From assembly GCA_021373115.1 (NCBI GenBank), contig JAJFTI010000007.1:1-64000 (forward strand): DNA of 64,000 nt. The letters are read 5' to 3'. The translations under genes were made by a program, and so were the position numbers. The DNA comes from Eubacteriales bacterium. GTDB lineage: Bacteria > Bacillota > Clostridia > Christensenellales > CAG-138. The notes below the pieces were generated by a model. The model had not been told where the DNA came from, made no database searches, and saw nothing but the letters and a program-made list of their open reading frames with translations. Below are positions 14,689-23,438 of this stretch, in pieces (position 1 is the stretch's first letter; each line of letters opens with the position of its first letter).

Positions 14689-17310
14689 ATGAAACAGCAA
14701 AGGATTCGAACCCCGATTGACAGCATTGAAACCATGGAGAGCGCGTTTGTCCGCCTCCGTGAAGCGCAAAAGCAGTTTTCGGCCTACACGCAGGAGCAGG
14801 TGGACGCAATCTTCCTTGCCGCCGCAACCGCCGCCAACAAAGCAAGAATTCCGCTGGCGAAACTCGCCGTGGAAGAAACCGGCATGGGCATTGTGGAGGA
14901 CAAGGTGATTAAAAACCACTATGCTTCCGAATACATTTATAATGCATACCGCGGCATGAAGACCTGCGGCGTCATCGAAGAGGACAAGTCCTATGGCATT
15001 GTCCGCATCGCCGAGCCCGTCGGCATCATTGCCGCGGTTATCCCGACGACCAATCCGACCTCCACCGCGATCTTTAAAACGCTGATCGCGCTGAAAACGC
15101 GCAACGGCATCCTCATCAGCCCGCATCCGCGCGCCAAACGCTCGACCATTGAGGCCGCGCGCATCGTGCTCGACGCGGCGGTTGCCGCCGGCGCGCCGGA
15201 AGGCATCATCGACTGGGTGGATGCCCCGAGCCTCGAACTGACCAACCTTGCGATGAAGGAAGCAGACATCATTCTCGCCACCGGCGGTCCCGGCATGGTG
15301 AAATCCGCCTACAGCAGCGGCAAACCCGCCATCGGCGTCGGCAGCGGCAATGTACCCGCCATCATCGACGACTCGGCGGATATCCTCTCTGCCGTCAGCT
15401 CGATCATTTTGAGCAAGACCTTCGACAACGGCATGATCTGCGCGAGCGAGCAGAGCGTCATCGTCGTCGATTCCGTCTACAACAAGGTGAAGAAGGAGTT
15501 TATCGACCGGGGCTGCTACGTCCTCAAGGGCGAAGAGACGGATAAAGTTCGCAAGACCATCCTTATCAACGGCGCGCTGAACGCCAAGATCGTCGGCCAG
15601 TCGGCCTATACCATCGCAAAACTTGCGGGCGTTGCCGTACCGGAATCGGCCAAGATCCTCATCGGCGAAGTCGAGAGTCTTGAGCTGAGTGAAGAGTTTG
15701 CGCACGAGAAACTCTCCCCCGTGCTCGCCATGTACCACGCCAAAGACTTTGACGAAGCGCTGGCCAAGGCGGAACGTCTGATTGCGGACGGCGGCTACGG
15801 TCACACCGCGAGCGTTTACCTGAACGCGGTCACGGAAAAAGAAAAGCTCGCTGCATACACCGCGCGCATGAAGACCTGCCGCATCCTGGTCAACACCCCG
15901 TCCGCGCACGGCGGCATTGGCGACCTGTATAACTTTAAGCTTCTGCCTTCGCTCACGCTCGGCTGCGGCAGCTGGGGCGGCAACTCGGTTTCTGAAAACG
16001 TCGGCCCCAAGCACCTTCTGAACATGAAAACCGTTGCCGAGAGGAGAGAGAACATGCTTTGGTTCCGCACGCCCGATAAAGTATACTTTAAGAGAGGCAG
16101 CCTGCCGGTTGCGCTGGACGAACTGAAAACCGTGCTCGGAAAACAGCGCGCGTTCCTCGTGACGGATACCTTCCTCTACGAAAACGGCTATACAAAGCCG
16201 GTAACGGACAAGCTCGACGAAATGGGTCTCGCACACGAAACGTTCTTTCACGTGCTGCCCGATCCCACGCTCGCGAGCGCCAGAGAGGGAGCAAGGCAGA
16301 TGACAACCTTCAAGCCGGACGTCATCCTTGCCCTCGGCGGCGGTTCCGCCATGGACGCGGCCAAGATCATGTGGGTGCTCTACGAACATCCCGAAGCGGA
16401 CTTCATGGATATGGCGATGCGGTTTGCAGACATCCGCAAGCGCGTCTATACCTTCCCCAAGATGGGCGAGAAAGCCTACTTCGTCGCCATCCCGACCACC
16501 GCGGGCACCGGCAGCGAAGTCACGCCGTTCGCGGTCATTACGGACGAGACGACCGGCGTGAAATATCCGCTGGCGGACTATGAACTCATGCCGGATATGG
16601 CGATTGTGGACGCGGACATGATGATGAACGCGCCGAAGGGGCTCACCGCCGCAAGCGGCATCGACGCCGTGACGCACAACCTGGAAGCCTACGCCTCCAT
16701 GCTCGCAACGGACTATACGGACGGCACGGCGCTGCGTTCGCTCAAGATGATTTTCGAGTATCTGCCCCGCGCCTACGACAACGGCGCAAACGACCCCGTT
16801 GCCCGCGAAAAGATGGGGAACGCCGCCACGATGGCGGGCATGGCGTTTGCCAACGCGTTTCTCGGCGTTTGCCACAGCATGGCGCATAAGCTCGGCGCGT
16901 TCCACCACATTCCCCACGGCGTTGCCAACGCGCTGATGATTGACGAAGTGATCCGCTTCAACGCGACGGACGTTCCGGTCAAGATGGGCGCCTTCTCGCA
17001 ATACGACCATCCGCATACAATGGCGCGCTACGCCGAAATATCGGATTCTCTGGGCCTCAAGGGCAAGACGGACGCAGACAAGGTGGAAGCGCTCATTGAA
17101 GCGCTGGACGCGCTCAAGGAGCGGGTCGGCATCCAGAAGACCATCCGCGACTACGGCGTCAAGGAAGAGGACTTCCTCGCTCGTCTCGACGAAATGGTGG
17201 AACAGGCGTTTGACGACCAGTGCACCGGCGCAAACCCGCGCTACCCGCTGATGGGCGAAATCAAACAGATGTATCTCAATGCGTACTACGGAACCCATAA
17301 AACCGTTTGA
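14689..17310 (+). CDS. adhE: Bifunctional acetaldehyde-CoA / alcohol dehydrogenase AdhE
   Basis: An 873-aa fermentative enzyme that reduces acetyl-CoA to acetaldehyde and then to ethanol, regenerating NAD+. The N-terminal half is a CoA-acylating aldehyde dehydrogenase, with VIPTTNPTSTAIFKTLIALK, KEADIILATGGPGMVKSAY and the catalytic cysteine in NGMICASEQSVIV. The C-terminal half is an iron-dependent alcohol dehydrogenase with ALGGGSAMDAAK, IPTTAGTGSEVTPFAVI and metal-binding histidines in CHSMAHKLGAFHHIPHG. It should form spirosomes like other AdhE proteins. ATG 14689 is chosen because GAGGAG lies 9 bases before it; upstream in-frame ATGs at 14647 and 14680 have poorer spacing. Confidence 0.96.
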   Translation: MKQQRIRTPIDSIETMESAFVRLREAQKQFSAYTQEQVDAIFLAAATAANKARIPLAKLAVEETGMGIVEDKVIKNHYASEYIYNAYRGMKTCGVIEEDKSYGIVRIAEPVGIIAAVIPTTNPTSTAIFKTLIALKTRNGILISPHPRAKRSTIEAARIVLDAAVAAGAPEGIIDWVDAPSLELTNLAMKEADIILATGGPGMVKSAYSSGKPAIGVGSGNVPAIIDDSADILSAVSSIILSKTFDNGMICASEQSVIVVDSVYNKVKKEFIDRGCYVLKGEETDKVRKTILINGALNAKIVGQSAYTIAKLAGVAVPESAKILIGEVESLELSEEFAHEKLSPVLAMYHAKDFDEALAKAERLIADGGYGHTASVYLNAVTEKEKLAAYTARMKTCRILVNTPSAHGGIGDLYNFKLLPSLTLGCGSWGGNSVSENVGPKHLLNMKTVAERRENMLWFRTPDKVYFKRGSLPVALDELKTVLGKQRAFLVTDTFLYENGYTKPVTDKLDEMGLAHETFFHVLPDPTLASAREGARQMTTFKPDVILALGGGSAMDAAKIMWVLYEHPEADFMDMAMRFADIRKRVYTFPKMGEKAYFVAIPTTAGTGSEVTPFAVITDETTGVKYPLADYELMPDMAIVDADMMMNAPKGLTAASGIDAVTHNLEAYASMLATDYTDGTALRSLKMIFEYLPRAYDNGANDPVAREKMGNAATMAGMAFANAFLGVCHSMAHKLGAFHHIPHGVANALMIDEVIRFNATDVPVKMGAFSQYDHPHTMARYAEISDSLGLKGKTDADKVEALIEALDALKERVGIQKTIRDYGVKEEDFLARLDEMVEQAFDDQCTGANPRYPLMGEIKQMYLNAYYGTHKTV

Positions 17311-17325
17311 CGGGAGGAATCGAGT

Positions 17326-18078
17326 ATGAATTTAACCAACGTTCTTGCGCGCCGTTCCAACAAAACGATCTATCGCGACGGCGACACGGTCGTCAAGGTC
17401 TTCGGCGATGGATTCAAGAAAGCGGACGTGCTCAACGAAGCGCTTAACCACGCCCGCGTGGAGGAAACAGAGCTCAACGTGCCGAAACTCTACGGCGTTG
17501 GCATGACGGACGACGGCAAGTGGTATATGAAAACGGAGTACATCGAGGGAAAGACGCTCGCGGACCAGATGGCAGAGCATCCGGAGGAAAAGGCAAAGTA
17601 TCTGGAATTATTTGTCGATCTCCAGATGCTGATGCACCGCCAGATCTGTCCGCTGCTGCCGCGGCTGCGGGACAAGATGGATCGAAAGATCATTCAGACC
17701 GAGCTGCCGACGGCGACGAAATACGACCTGCATACGCGTTTGGAGTCTATGCCGCGCCACAATAAGCTCTGCCACGGGGATTTTAACCCGACGAACATCA
17801 TCCTCCGGGATGACGGAACGCCCTTTCTCCTCGACTGGTCGCATGCAACCCAGGGCAACGCCTCCGCGGACGCGGCGCGCACCTTCCTGCTCTTCTCCCT
17901 TGCGGGGGACGACGAAACCGCCGAAGCGTACCTCAAGCTCTTCTGCGAAAAGAGCGGCACGCCGAGGCAGTACGTCCAGAAATGGATCCCCATCGTCGCG
18001 GCGAGCCAGAGCGTCAAGGGCAAGCCGGAGGAGCGCGAACTGCTCTTCCGCTGGGTCGATGTGGTCGACTATGAGTAA
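17326..18078 (+). CDS. Aminoglycoside phosphotransferase-like kinase (APH family)
   Basis: A 250-aa protein-kinase-like phosphotransferase with a nucleotide-binding lobe (NKTIYRDGDTVVKVF, MKTEYIEGKTLADQM), the catalytic loop LCHGDFNPTNIIL around residues 146-158 and the metal-binding FLLDWSHA. Such proteins phosphorylate small alcohol-containing molecules or antibiotics; the substrate is unknown. It follows adhE by 15 bases with GGGAGGAA as ribosome site, so it is probably co-transcribed with it. That context argues against a dedicated resistance role. Confidence 0.8.
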   Translation: MNLTNVLARRSNKTIYRDGDTVVKVFGDGFKKADVLNEALNHARVEETELNVPKLYGVGMTDDGKWYMKTEYIEGKTLADQMAEHPEEKAKYLELFVDLQMLMHRQICPLLPRLRDKMDRKIIQTELPTATKYDLHTRLESMPRHNKLCHGDFNPTNIILRDDGTPFLLDWSHATQGNASADAARTFLLFSLAGDDETAEAYLKLFCEKSGTPRQYVQKWIPIVAASQSVKGKPEERELLFRWVDVVDYE

Positions 18079-18151
18079 CCGCTTCGCGCGTTCCGGCAAG
18101 CATACGCCGGACGGGCGGTTGAAATAGAAACCCGTTCCTTCTCCTTCCTTT

Positions 18152-18210
18152 GCAAACGACCGGTTACCCGACGCAAATAAAGCGCAGGCAGCCGGTCGGT
18201 TGTATTTTAG
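18152..18210 (+). terminator. Possible terminator after the phosphotransferase gene
   Basis: CAAACGACCGG pairs with CCGGTCGGTTG (one mismatch) across a long loop and is followed by TATTTTA. The long loop makes this only a moderate candidate. Confidence 0.4.
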
Positions 18211-18282
18211 CCGATTCTCTTTTATAATGGTTCGAACGATTGACTCCTTTCATTCTCTTGTATTCTGCCGGAGGTAACACAA

Positions 18283-18678
18283 ATGGATGCTCTTCAAATC
18301 GGTATCCGCGCCGAGCGCGAAGTCCTCGTAACAAAAGAAAACACCGCCATGGCGCTTGGCAGCGGCGGGCTGCCCGTCTACGCCACGCCCGCGATGATTA
18401 CGCTCCTGGAGCTCTGCGCCGCGCAGAGCCTTTTTCCGTTTCTGCCGGAGGGCAGTTCGACGGTCGGTACGCGGATCGATATCAAGCATCTCTCCGCCAC
18501 GCCCGTTGGCATGACCGTTCGCTGCGAAACGGAGCTCGTGGAAATCGACCGCCGCCGGCTCGTGTTCGTCTGCAGGGCGTACGACGACGCGGGACTCATC
18601 GGCGAGGGCACACAGGAGCGCTTCCTCGTGGACAGCGCGAAGTTTATGGAGAAAACAGAGCAAAAAAAGAAGGCTTAA
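18283..18678 (+). CDS. Hot-dog fold thioesterase (FlK-like)
   Basis: A 131-aa single hot-dog domain protein. The segments YATPAMITLLELCAAQSLFPFL (Thr and Glu) and STVGTRIDIKHLSATPVGMTV (His) line up with the Thr-Glu-His catalytic pattern known in fluoroacetyl-CoA thioesterase FlK and its broad family of small acyl-CoA thioesterases. It probably hydrolyses an acyl-CoA of unknown chain. GGAGG lies 7 bases before the ATG; a TATAAT is present at 18233-18238 but no convincing -35 was found. Confidence 0.8.
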   Translation: MDALQIGIRAEREVLVTKENTAMALGSGGLPVYATPAMITLLELCAAQSLFPFLPEGSSTVGTRIDIKHLSATPVGMTVRCETELVEIDRRRLVFVCRAYDDAGLIGEGTQERFLVDSAKFMEKTEQKKKA

Positions 18679-18740
18679 TCCAAAAAACAGTGGTCCCGCC
18701 TGGGCTTTTTTTGTTGAAATCGAAACACGCAACCTTCGGT

Positions 18741-19100
18741 TTATTTTAGTTCCGCCGGCACGTTATAGGCGCCATACGCGCCGTTCCAGCAATCCGCATT
18801 GCGCAGAAACGCTTCGTATCCCTGCGCGCGGATATACTCTGTCGCCTGTTTGTATTTTTTGTATTTATAACTTTCGTGCGCGTAAAATGCCGATACCATT
18901 CCGCAGTCCCCGTACGCTTCGCAGTCCGCGCAGGAAGACAGTCCACGCCGAATACAGCAAACCTTGATCGCACATTTCGCCTTGGAGATGTCCCGTTCGC
19001 CCGTGTCGTAGCCGGTTTTGCAGCCCTTGCAAAGTCCCTGCACATACACTTTGCAGGTTTTGCAATATGCGCCGCAACAACCAATCATTTCCCGCGGCAT
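18741..19100 (-). CDS. Cysteine-rich DUF3795 protein
   Basis: A 119-aa protein with at least twelve cysteines, arranged as IGCCGAYCKTCKVY, LCKGCKTGYDTG, CAIKVCCIRRG and SSCADCEAYGDCG, typical of DUF3795. The clustered cysteines suggest metal or iron-sulfur binding; the function is unknown. The start at 19100 begins the conserved region and has GAGAGGAT upstream; the open frame reaches further upstream, but those codons have no ribosome site. It is divergent from the following membrane protein gene. Confidence 0.8.
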   Translation of the reverse strand: MPREMIGCCGAYCKTCKVYVQGLCKGCKTGYDTGERDISKAKCAIKVCCIRRGLSSCADCEAYGDCGMVSAFYAHESYKYKKYKQATEYIRAQGYEAFLRNADCWNGAYGAYNVPAELK

Positions 19101-19159
19101 GTGATCGCCTATCCTCTCTTGTTCCACGTTGCGGCCGTTCCAATTCGCTTGCAAGAAAA

Positions 19160-19188
19160 TTGACAGTTGTTGCCCGACGCGGTAGAAT
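19160..19188 (+). promoter_or_regulatory. Sigma-A promoter of the membrane protein-GerMN lipoprotein pair
   Basis: TTGACA at 19160-19165, 17-bp spacer, TAGAAT at 19183-19188, giving a start about 60 bases before the ATG at 19256. Confidence 0.8.
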
Positions 19189-19255
19189 AAACGCAGATTC
19201 TATTTCCAGTTTATTGTATCGCAATCCAAATAAATACGTTAGGGAGGTATGTTTC

Positions 19256-19891
19256 ATGCTCTTTGGAGATCCTGGGCTAAAACCGCTTGCCGACCTTGCC
19301 AAGGCGGCCGTACGCGATCCTGCTAACTTCAACTGGTCCTTCATCGCGATTCTCGCATTCGTCGTGATGATCTATGTGGATGAAATCCACAAGAAGAACT
19401 ACAAGGCCATCGCCGCGGCGCTGATGCTTTACAGTGTGCACTGGCTCTATGAAATCGCCAATGCGGTGATCTGCCACTTCTCCGGCTACGCGCTCTGGAC
19501 GGTTTCGCCGGAAAGCACGTCGTTCATCCTGCTTATTGGTGTAAGCTGGGAACTCTCCATGATGTTCGCGGTCGCGGGCTTTACTTCGAAACTGCTGCCC
19601 GCGGATAAGAACCTGAAGATCCTCGGCGTCAACAACCGCATTGCGTTTGCCATCGGCAGCGCGCTGTTCTTCTCGCTCGTCGAGATCTTTCTCGCCTGGA
19701 CGCCTGCATTCATCTGGGTCTATCCGTGGTGGGGCGCGCTCCCTGTGTTCCTTACGACCTATATTCCGTTCTTCCTTGCCTCCTACCTGATCTACGACAA
19801 GGAACCGGCAACGCAGAAAAAGTGGATCATCTCGCTTGCCTGCGTCAACATCGTTCTGCTCGCGGTGCTCATTCCGCTCGGCATTATCTAA
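19256..19891 (+). CDS. Polytopic membrane protein of unknown function
   Basis: A 211-aa protein with about six hydrophobic segments, starting near residues 28-45, 54-72, 92-112, 128-150, 155-178 and 188-208. Short acidic and basic loops lie between (DEIHKKNYK, LLPADKNLKILG). I do not recognise the family. AGGGAGG lies 8 bases before ATG 19256. The stop overlaps the ATG of the following GerMN lipoprotein (TAATG), so the two products are probably made together and may act in the same membrane complex. Confidence 0.7.
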   Translation: MLFGDPGLKPLADLAKAAVRDPANFNWSFIAILAFVVMIYVDEIHKKNYKAIAAALMLYSVHWLYEIANAVICHFSGYALWTVSPESTSFILLIGVSWELSMMFAVAGFTSKLLPADKNLKILGVNNRIAFAIGSALFFSLVEIFLAWTPAFIWVYPWWGALPVFLTTYIPFFLASYLIYDKEPATQKKWIISLACVNIVLLAVLIPLGII

Positions 19892-20490
19892 TGCGAAGGG
19901 CTGTGGCGGTTGTCCTTGCGCTGCTGACCGCGCTGACGCTCTGCGCTTGCGCGCCCGCTCCGGCGATTGCGGAAACACCCGCGCCCGTCGCCGCCGCGAG
20001 CACGTCTGTCCCCTCGCCCGTGTTCAGCGAATCGCCTTCCGCAACGCCCGTCCTCATCGACGTCGTGCTCTACCTGCCGGATGAAACCGGCGCCGGCCTT
20101 GTCGCAACACCCGCAACGGCGGAGGATTCTCCGCAGGGACTGATCGCCGCGCTGGTCGCGGCGGGCGCGTTGCCGGATGTGGACTATGGGCGCAACACGA
20201 CCTTCTCTATCGGCGAGGAAACGCTCGTCATCGACGGAAAGGAAACGAGCGGCGTTTTCGTGCATCTCGACGTTTCGGACGCGTTTGCGCAGGCGGTAAA
20301 ACAGGGCGAAGCCGCCGCCGAACGGCTGACGCTTCAAAGCCTTGTGAACACGTTTCTGCAGCATTATAAGGCGGATGGGTTGCTGCTCTCCATCGCGGGT
20401 ACGGATCTGGAGACGCTCCACGAACGCTACAACCGCCCAATCACCTTCGACGAACTGGCGCAGACACGGCAAACCGACCCGGCAAACTGA
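19891..20490 (+). CDS. GerMN-domain lipoprotein
   Basis: A 199-aa secreted lipoprotein. The signal peptide ends at the lipobox LCAC (cysteine at about residue 20), followed by a Pro/Ser/Thr-rich tether to about residue 50 and a compact domain beginning VVLYLPDETGAGLV. The sequences LIAALVAAGALP, VHLDVSDAFAQAV and RLTLQSLVNTFLQHYKADGLLL match the GerMN (sporulation and germination) pattern found in GerM and related surface lipoproteins. It is translationally coupled to the upstream membrane protein. A role in envelope or spore biology is an inference from the domain. Confidence 0.8.
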   Translation: MRRAVAVVLALLTALTLCACAPAPAIAETPAPVAAASTSVPSPVFSESPSATPVLIDVVLYLPDETGAGLVATPATAEDSPQGLIAALVAAGALPDVDYGRNTTFSIGEETLVIDGKETSGVFVHLDVSDAFAQAVKQGEAAAERLTLQSLVNTFLQHYKADGLLLSIAGTDLETLHERYNRPITFDELAQTRQTDPAN

Positions 20491-20504
20491 ACGTTCGTAT
20501 CCTG

Positions 20505-20535
20505 AGGCCGCGCTTTCCAGCGCGGCCTGTTTTTG
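20505..20535. terminator. Intrinsic terminator, GerMN gene / DUF4180 gene junction
   Basis: Perfect 10-bp stem AGGCCGCGCT / AGCGCGGCCT with loop TTCC, then GTTTTTGTTT on the plus strand. It lies directly at the stop of the convergent DUF4180 gene. Confidence 0.88.
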
Positions 20536-20536
20536 T

Positions 20537-20905
20537 TTATTCGCCGCGGAACAATTTTTCGATTGCTTCCGATAGATTCGAAACAAAGAATACGTGGTTT
20601 CCCTGGTTGCTCTCATAGATAAAGTCCCGCAACGGCTTGCTTGTATAGCCCGAAAAATCGCCGACGATCGCAAGCGCCATCTGATAATTCACGAACTTTT
20701 GCAGAATATCGCCCGCAAGCCCGCTGCGGATCACGAAGAACCGCTCGTCCAGCGCCGTTTTCGGCAGAATGAGGCAATCCGCATCCGTTTCATAGCGCAC
20801 CGTCGCCATCAGATCCAGCGCGGACTGCACATCCGAAACCAGCACTTCCTCGCTCTCGACAAGCGCAATTGTTTTTCCGTTTGCCGGAATCGTTTGAATC
20901 TTCAT
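20537..20905 (-). CDS. DUF4180 family protein
   Basis: A 122-aa protein with the DUF4180 pattern: GKTIALVESEEVLVSDVQSALDLM near the start, CLILPKTALDERFFVIRSGLAGDILQKFVNY in the middle (alanine-rich helix LAGDILQ), and LAIVGDFSGYTSKPLRDFIYESN. Family function is unknown; such proteins are often found beside regulators. Here it is overlapped by the stop of the RluA-type gene (ATGA), so the two form an operon on the minus strand. Confidence 0.85.
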   Translation of the reverse strand: MKIQTIPANGKTIALVESEEVLVSDVQSALDLMATVRYETDADCLILPKTALDERFFVIRSGLAGDILQKFVNYQMALAIVGDFSGYTSKPLRDFIYESNQGNHVFFVSNLSEAIEKLFRGE

Positions 20906-21816
20906 TTCGACTCCTTTTCCCGAACTGCAGCGTTCGAACCATCCATCAGGCTTCGCATATCCTGCGGCAAACCGGCAGTCAGCCGGATGCGTTCACCCGA
21001 GATCGGATGCGTCAGTATCAGCTCGTACGAGTGCAGCGCGGGACGGGCAATCAACGCTCGATCCTCCGCACCGTAAAGCCAATCCCCCGCAAGCGGAAAA
21101 CCGATTGCCGCCATGTGAAGCCGAAGCTGGTGCGTCCGCCCCGTCTGCGGAACGAGCCGCAGGAGCGTAAACCGGTTCCGGAAGAAGAGGGTTTCATAGT
21201 CCGTTCGTGCGCTCTGACCATTTGGACAGATTGCGCGCCGATAGGTTGATCCTTCCGCCATGCCGATAGGAAGCGTTATGCTGCCGCCCGGCGGATCAAC
21301 GCGGCCGCAGGCAATCCCAAGATATACGCGCTGATATCCCTCCGAATGCATCTGCCGCCGAAGCCGCTCGTGGATATAACCGCTCTTGGCAAACGCCATA
21401 AGGCCGGAGGTTCCCCGGTCGAGCCGGCTGACCGGATGCGGGCAGATGGTTCCGCCGAGGTAATGGCAAACCGCGTTTTCGAGCGTGAGTTCCTCCGGAT
21501 CGCGCGTAGACTGGTGCACGGCGATGCCCGCCGGTTTGTTCAGCACAAGCAGGTCCTCGTCTTCATACCGTATCTCGAGCGGATATGCCATCGGCACGAT
21601 GTGCCCGTCCGGCTCGTCGCCGATTTCCACGGTCAGCTCGTCCCCCGCCCTGACCCGCGCGGTAACATAGCAGCGTGTGCCGTTGAGCCGGATACCCGTT
21701 TCCCGGCGTTTGAGCCGCGCGATATGCGCATCCGAACAGGCGAGTTCCTGCCGGAGCAGGCTCAGCACCGTTCGGCCGTCCCCGGCGGGATCGATTCGAA
21801 TCGAAAGTTCGCGCAT
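20902..21816 (-). CDS. RluA family pseudouridine synthase
   Basis: A 304-aa enzyme that converts uridine to pseudouridine in rRNA or tRNA. An N-terminal S4-like region (ACSDAHIARLKRRETGIRLNG) precedes the catalytic domain with LLVLNKPAGIAVHQST, the active-site aspartate in PVSRLDRGTSGLMAFAKS, YLGIACG and LVPQTGRTHQLRLHMAAIGFPLAGDWLYG. This is the RluD/RluC type. The ATG at 21816 is preferred because the S4 part starts soon after; the ribosome site GGAAA is modest. The RNA target is not deducible. Confidence 0.92.
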   Translation of the reverse strand: MRELSIRIDPAGDGRTVLSLLRQELACSDAHIARLKRRETGIRLNGTRCYVTARVRAGDELTVEIGDEPDGHIVPMAYPLEIRYEDEDLLVLNKPAGIAVHQSTRDPEELTLENAVCHYLGGTICPHPVSRLDRGTSGLMAFAKSGYIHERLRRQMHSEGYQRVYLGIACGRVDPPGGSITLPIGMAEGSTYRRAICPNGQSARTDYETLFFRNRFTLLRLVPQTGRTHQLRLHMAAIGFPLAGDWLYGAEDRALIARPALHSYELILTHPISGERIRLTAGLPQDMRSLMDGSNAAVREKESK

Positions 21817-22017
21817 GCTCTTTTTCCTTTTCGCGGTAGGTGTCTTTTTCACTGTAACGCAGAATCCGCCGAAACGCAATCGCCAGTCATACAATGCGCT
21901 TTGCTTTCCGGCGACTTTTTACAGCAAGAACATTTCAAAATGGAATTGCTTCCGCTATACTGTAGTAAGAAACGCAGGGATTCTGCCCGATCGATCAACC
22001 AAAAAGGAGTGACCCGA

Positions 22018-22329
22018 ATGGGGATTGTTGAAATCACGAACGCGAATTTCACGAACGAGGTGCTGGAGAGTGACCGGACGGTTCTCGTTGACTTCTGGGC
22101 GCCGTGGTGCGGCCCCTGCCGAATGGTTTCACCAATCGTGGATGAAATCGCCATGGAGAGCGCGGAGGTTAAGGTCTGCAAGATCAACATTGACGAACAA
22201 CCCCAGCTGGCAAGCCTGTATGGCGTGATGAGCATTCCGACGCTGCTGGTCTTTCGCGGCGGCGAGGTGGTCAGCAAGGCCGTCGGCGCACGCAACAAGC
22301 CGTTCATCGAGCAGATGATTCAAAGCTGA
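22018..22329 (+). CDS. trxA: Thioredoxin
   Basis: A 103-aa thioredoxin with the redox motif WAPWCGPCRM around residues 27-36, the cis-proline region SIPTLLVFRGG and the buried aspartate in VLVDFW. It passes electrons from thioredoxin reductase to target disulfides; no reductase gene is in this window. The ATG at 22018 follows AAAAAGGAGTG. A promoter-like TTTCAA-17-TATACT lies at 21933-21961. The open frame upstream of 22018 is antisense to the pseudouridine synthase gene and was discarded. Confidence 0.95.
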   Translation: MGIVEITNANFTNEVLESDRTVLVDFWAPWCGPCRMVSPIVDEIAMESAEVKVCKINIDEQPQLASLYGVMSIPTLLVFRGGEVVSKAVGARNKPFIEQMIQS

Positions 22330-22353
22330 TTCGCAAGCCGTACAAAACCAAAC

Positions 22354-22392
22354 TCCCCCGGATCCTTTTCGGACTTGGAGGAGTTTATATGC
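22354..22392 (+). terminator. Probable terminator after trxA
   Basis: AAACTCC and GGAGTTT frame an imperfect hairpin between trxA and the convergent mgtC-like gene, with TATATG following. Moderate quality only. Confidence 0.4.
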
Positions 22393-22439
22393 ATATAAGG
22401 ATTCCAAAGCGGCATTTCCCTTTGGCCTGCGGAGCAGTT

Positions 22440-23129
22440 TTACTCGTATACCGACTCCACGGACATCACGCCTTCGATCTTGGAAAGCCCCTCCATCATT
22501 GCGGAGAGATTGTCCCGGTCCGGCAGGGTCAAATGCGCGTAGACATGCCGCTTGAGGTTTTTCGTATCGATGGCAAAGCTGAACTCGTCGATCACGCAAC
22601 CCATGCGCTCCAAGTCCTGCTGCAAGTGCACGATGCTCTGCCCTTCCATGGAGAGCACGATCTGCAGCACGAGCCGGTTCGCCTTCTTGCGGCGGTTGTG
22701 CGCCATGGTGCGCAATACGCGCAGTACAATGAGGATCAGCACCGTCGTCGCCACGGCGAGGATATAATTCCCGCAGCCCGCCGCGAGCCCGACACAGGAC
22801 ACGCACCAGAGGCTGCTTGCGGTGGTTAGTCCGCGAACGGAGATGCCCTCCTTAATGATGGTGCCCGCGCAAAGAAAGCCGATTCCGCTGACTACCTGCG
22901 CGCCGATGCGCGCGGGATCGATATTGGAATCCGGGTATTGTTTCATGAGGAACTCGCCGCTGCACATCACGAGCGCCGCGCCGATGGCAACGAGGATATG
23001 CGTGCGCATGCCCGCGTTGCGCTGAACATGCTCCCGCTCATAACCAATTACCCCGGCCAGTACCGCCGCGAGCGCGACCCTGCCCAGCATGGAAAGCGTT
23101 TGAAACCAATCGAATGAAAAATGAAACAT
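22440..23129 (-). CDS. MgtC/SapB family membrane protein
   Basis: A 229-aa protein with an N-terminal membrane half carrying the MgtC marks VALAAVLAGVIGYEREHVQRNAGMRTHILV, then GAALVMCSGEFL, ARIGAQVVSGIGFLCAGTIIKEG and RGLTTASSLWCVSCVGLAAGCG, and a cytosolic C-terminal part of about 85 residues (RLVLQIVLSMEGQS...) that looks ACT-like. MgtC proteins are linked to magnesium limitation and, in pathogens, survival in host cells; the biochemical role in Clostridia is unclear. GGAGAA lies before the start. Its leader has a good promoter but no Mg2+ riboswitch that I can see. Confidence 0.88.
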   Translation of the reverse strand: MFHFSFDWFQTLSMLGRVALAAVLAGVIGYEREHVQRNAGMRTHILVAIGAALVMCSGEFLMKQYPDSNIDPARIGAQVVSGIGFLCAGTIIKEGISVRGLTTASSLWCVSCVGLAAGCGNYILAVATTVLILIVLRVLRTMAHNRRKKANRLVLQIVLSMEGQSIVHLQQDLERMGCVIDEFSFAIDTKNLKRHVYAHLTLPDRDNLSAMMEGLSKIEGVMSVESVYE

Positions 23130-23217
23130 CGGGGATTCTCCTTTCGTTTTCGCGCGCCGCGCGAGAGAAAGAGGGGAGAACGATCAAATCCAGATCAAGT
23201 GACCTTTGTATTTGTTT

Positions 23218-23245
23218 ATTATACACGCCGCGCGCCATTCGGCAA
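23218..23245 (-). promoter_or_regulatory. Promoter of the mgtC-like gene
   Basis: TTGCCG at 23245-23240, 16-bp spacer, TATAAT at 23223-23218 on the minus strand. The stretch 23130-23438 otherwise holds the G+C-rich palindrome at 23152-23165 and the asnB terminator. Confidence 0.65.
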
Positions 23246-23335
23246 GAAGGAACGCGGATTTCCTGTTCTTTTTAAAAAAGAACCAAAGCGTTTTTGCATT
23301 TCACATTGCTTTAAATGAAAATATTAAGAAAGAAA

Positions 23336-23375
23336 ACAGAAAAAATCAGCCCTCCGTGTTGAAAACGGAAGGCTG
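23336..23375 (-). terminator. Intrinsic terminator of the glnN-asnB operon
   Basis: On the minus strand CAGCCTTCCGT pairs with ACGGAGGGCTG (one mismatch) and is followed by ATTTTTTC. A second perfect stem ACCGTGG/CCACGGT lies just upstream at 23383-23410. Confidence 0.85.
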
Positions 23376-23438
23376 ACCATACTACCGTGGAAGGAGCGAA
23401 TTCCCACGGTCTCCGAGGGTAGCAGAATGAGCAGAGCG

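Noticed and set aside
14605-17298. An 897-codon open frame on the minus strand opposite adhE
   Set aside because: It mirrors adhE codon structure, has no recognisable domain or ribosome site, and arises because GC-rich codons leave few stops in the antisense frame. Similar long antisense frames opposite the flavodiiron gene (37726-40011), the propeller gene (55361-57418) and ispDF (1243-2289) were rejected for the same reason.
18070-18126. 18-codon ORF overlapping the end of the phosphotransferase gene
   Set aside because: It overlaps the preceding stop in ATGA-like fashion but has no ribosome site of its own and no recognisable sequence; it is likely chance.
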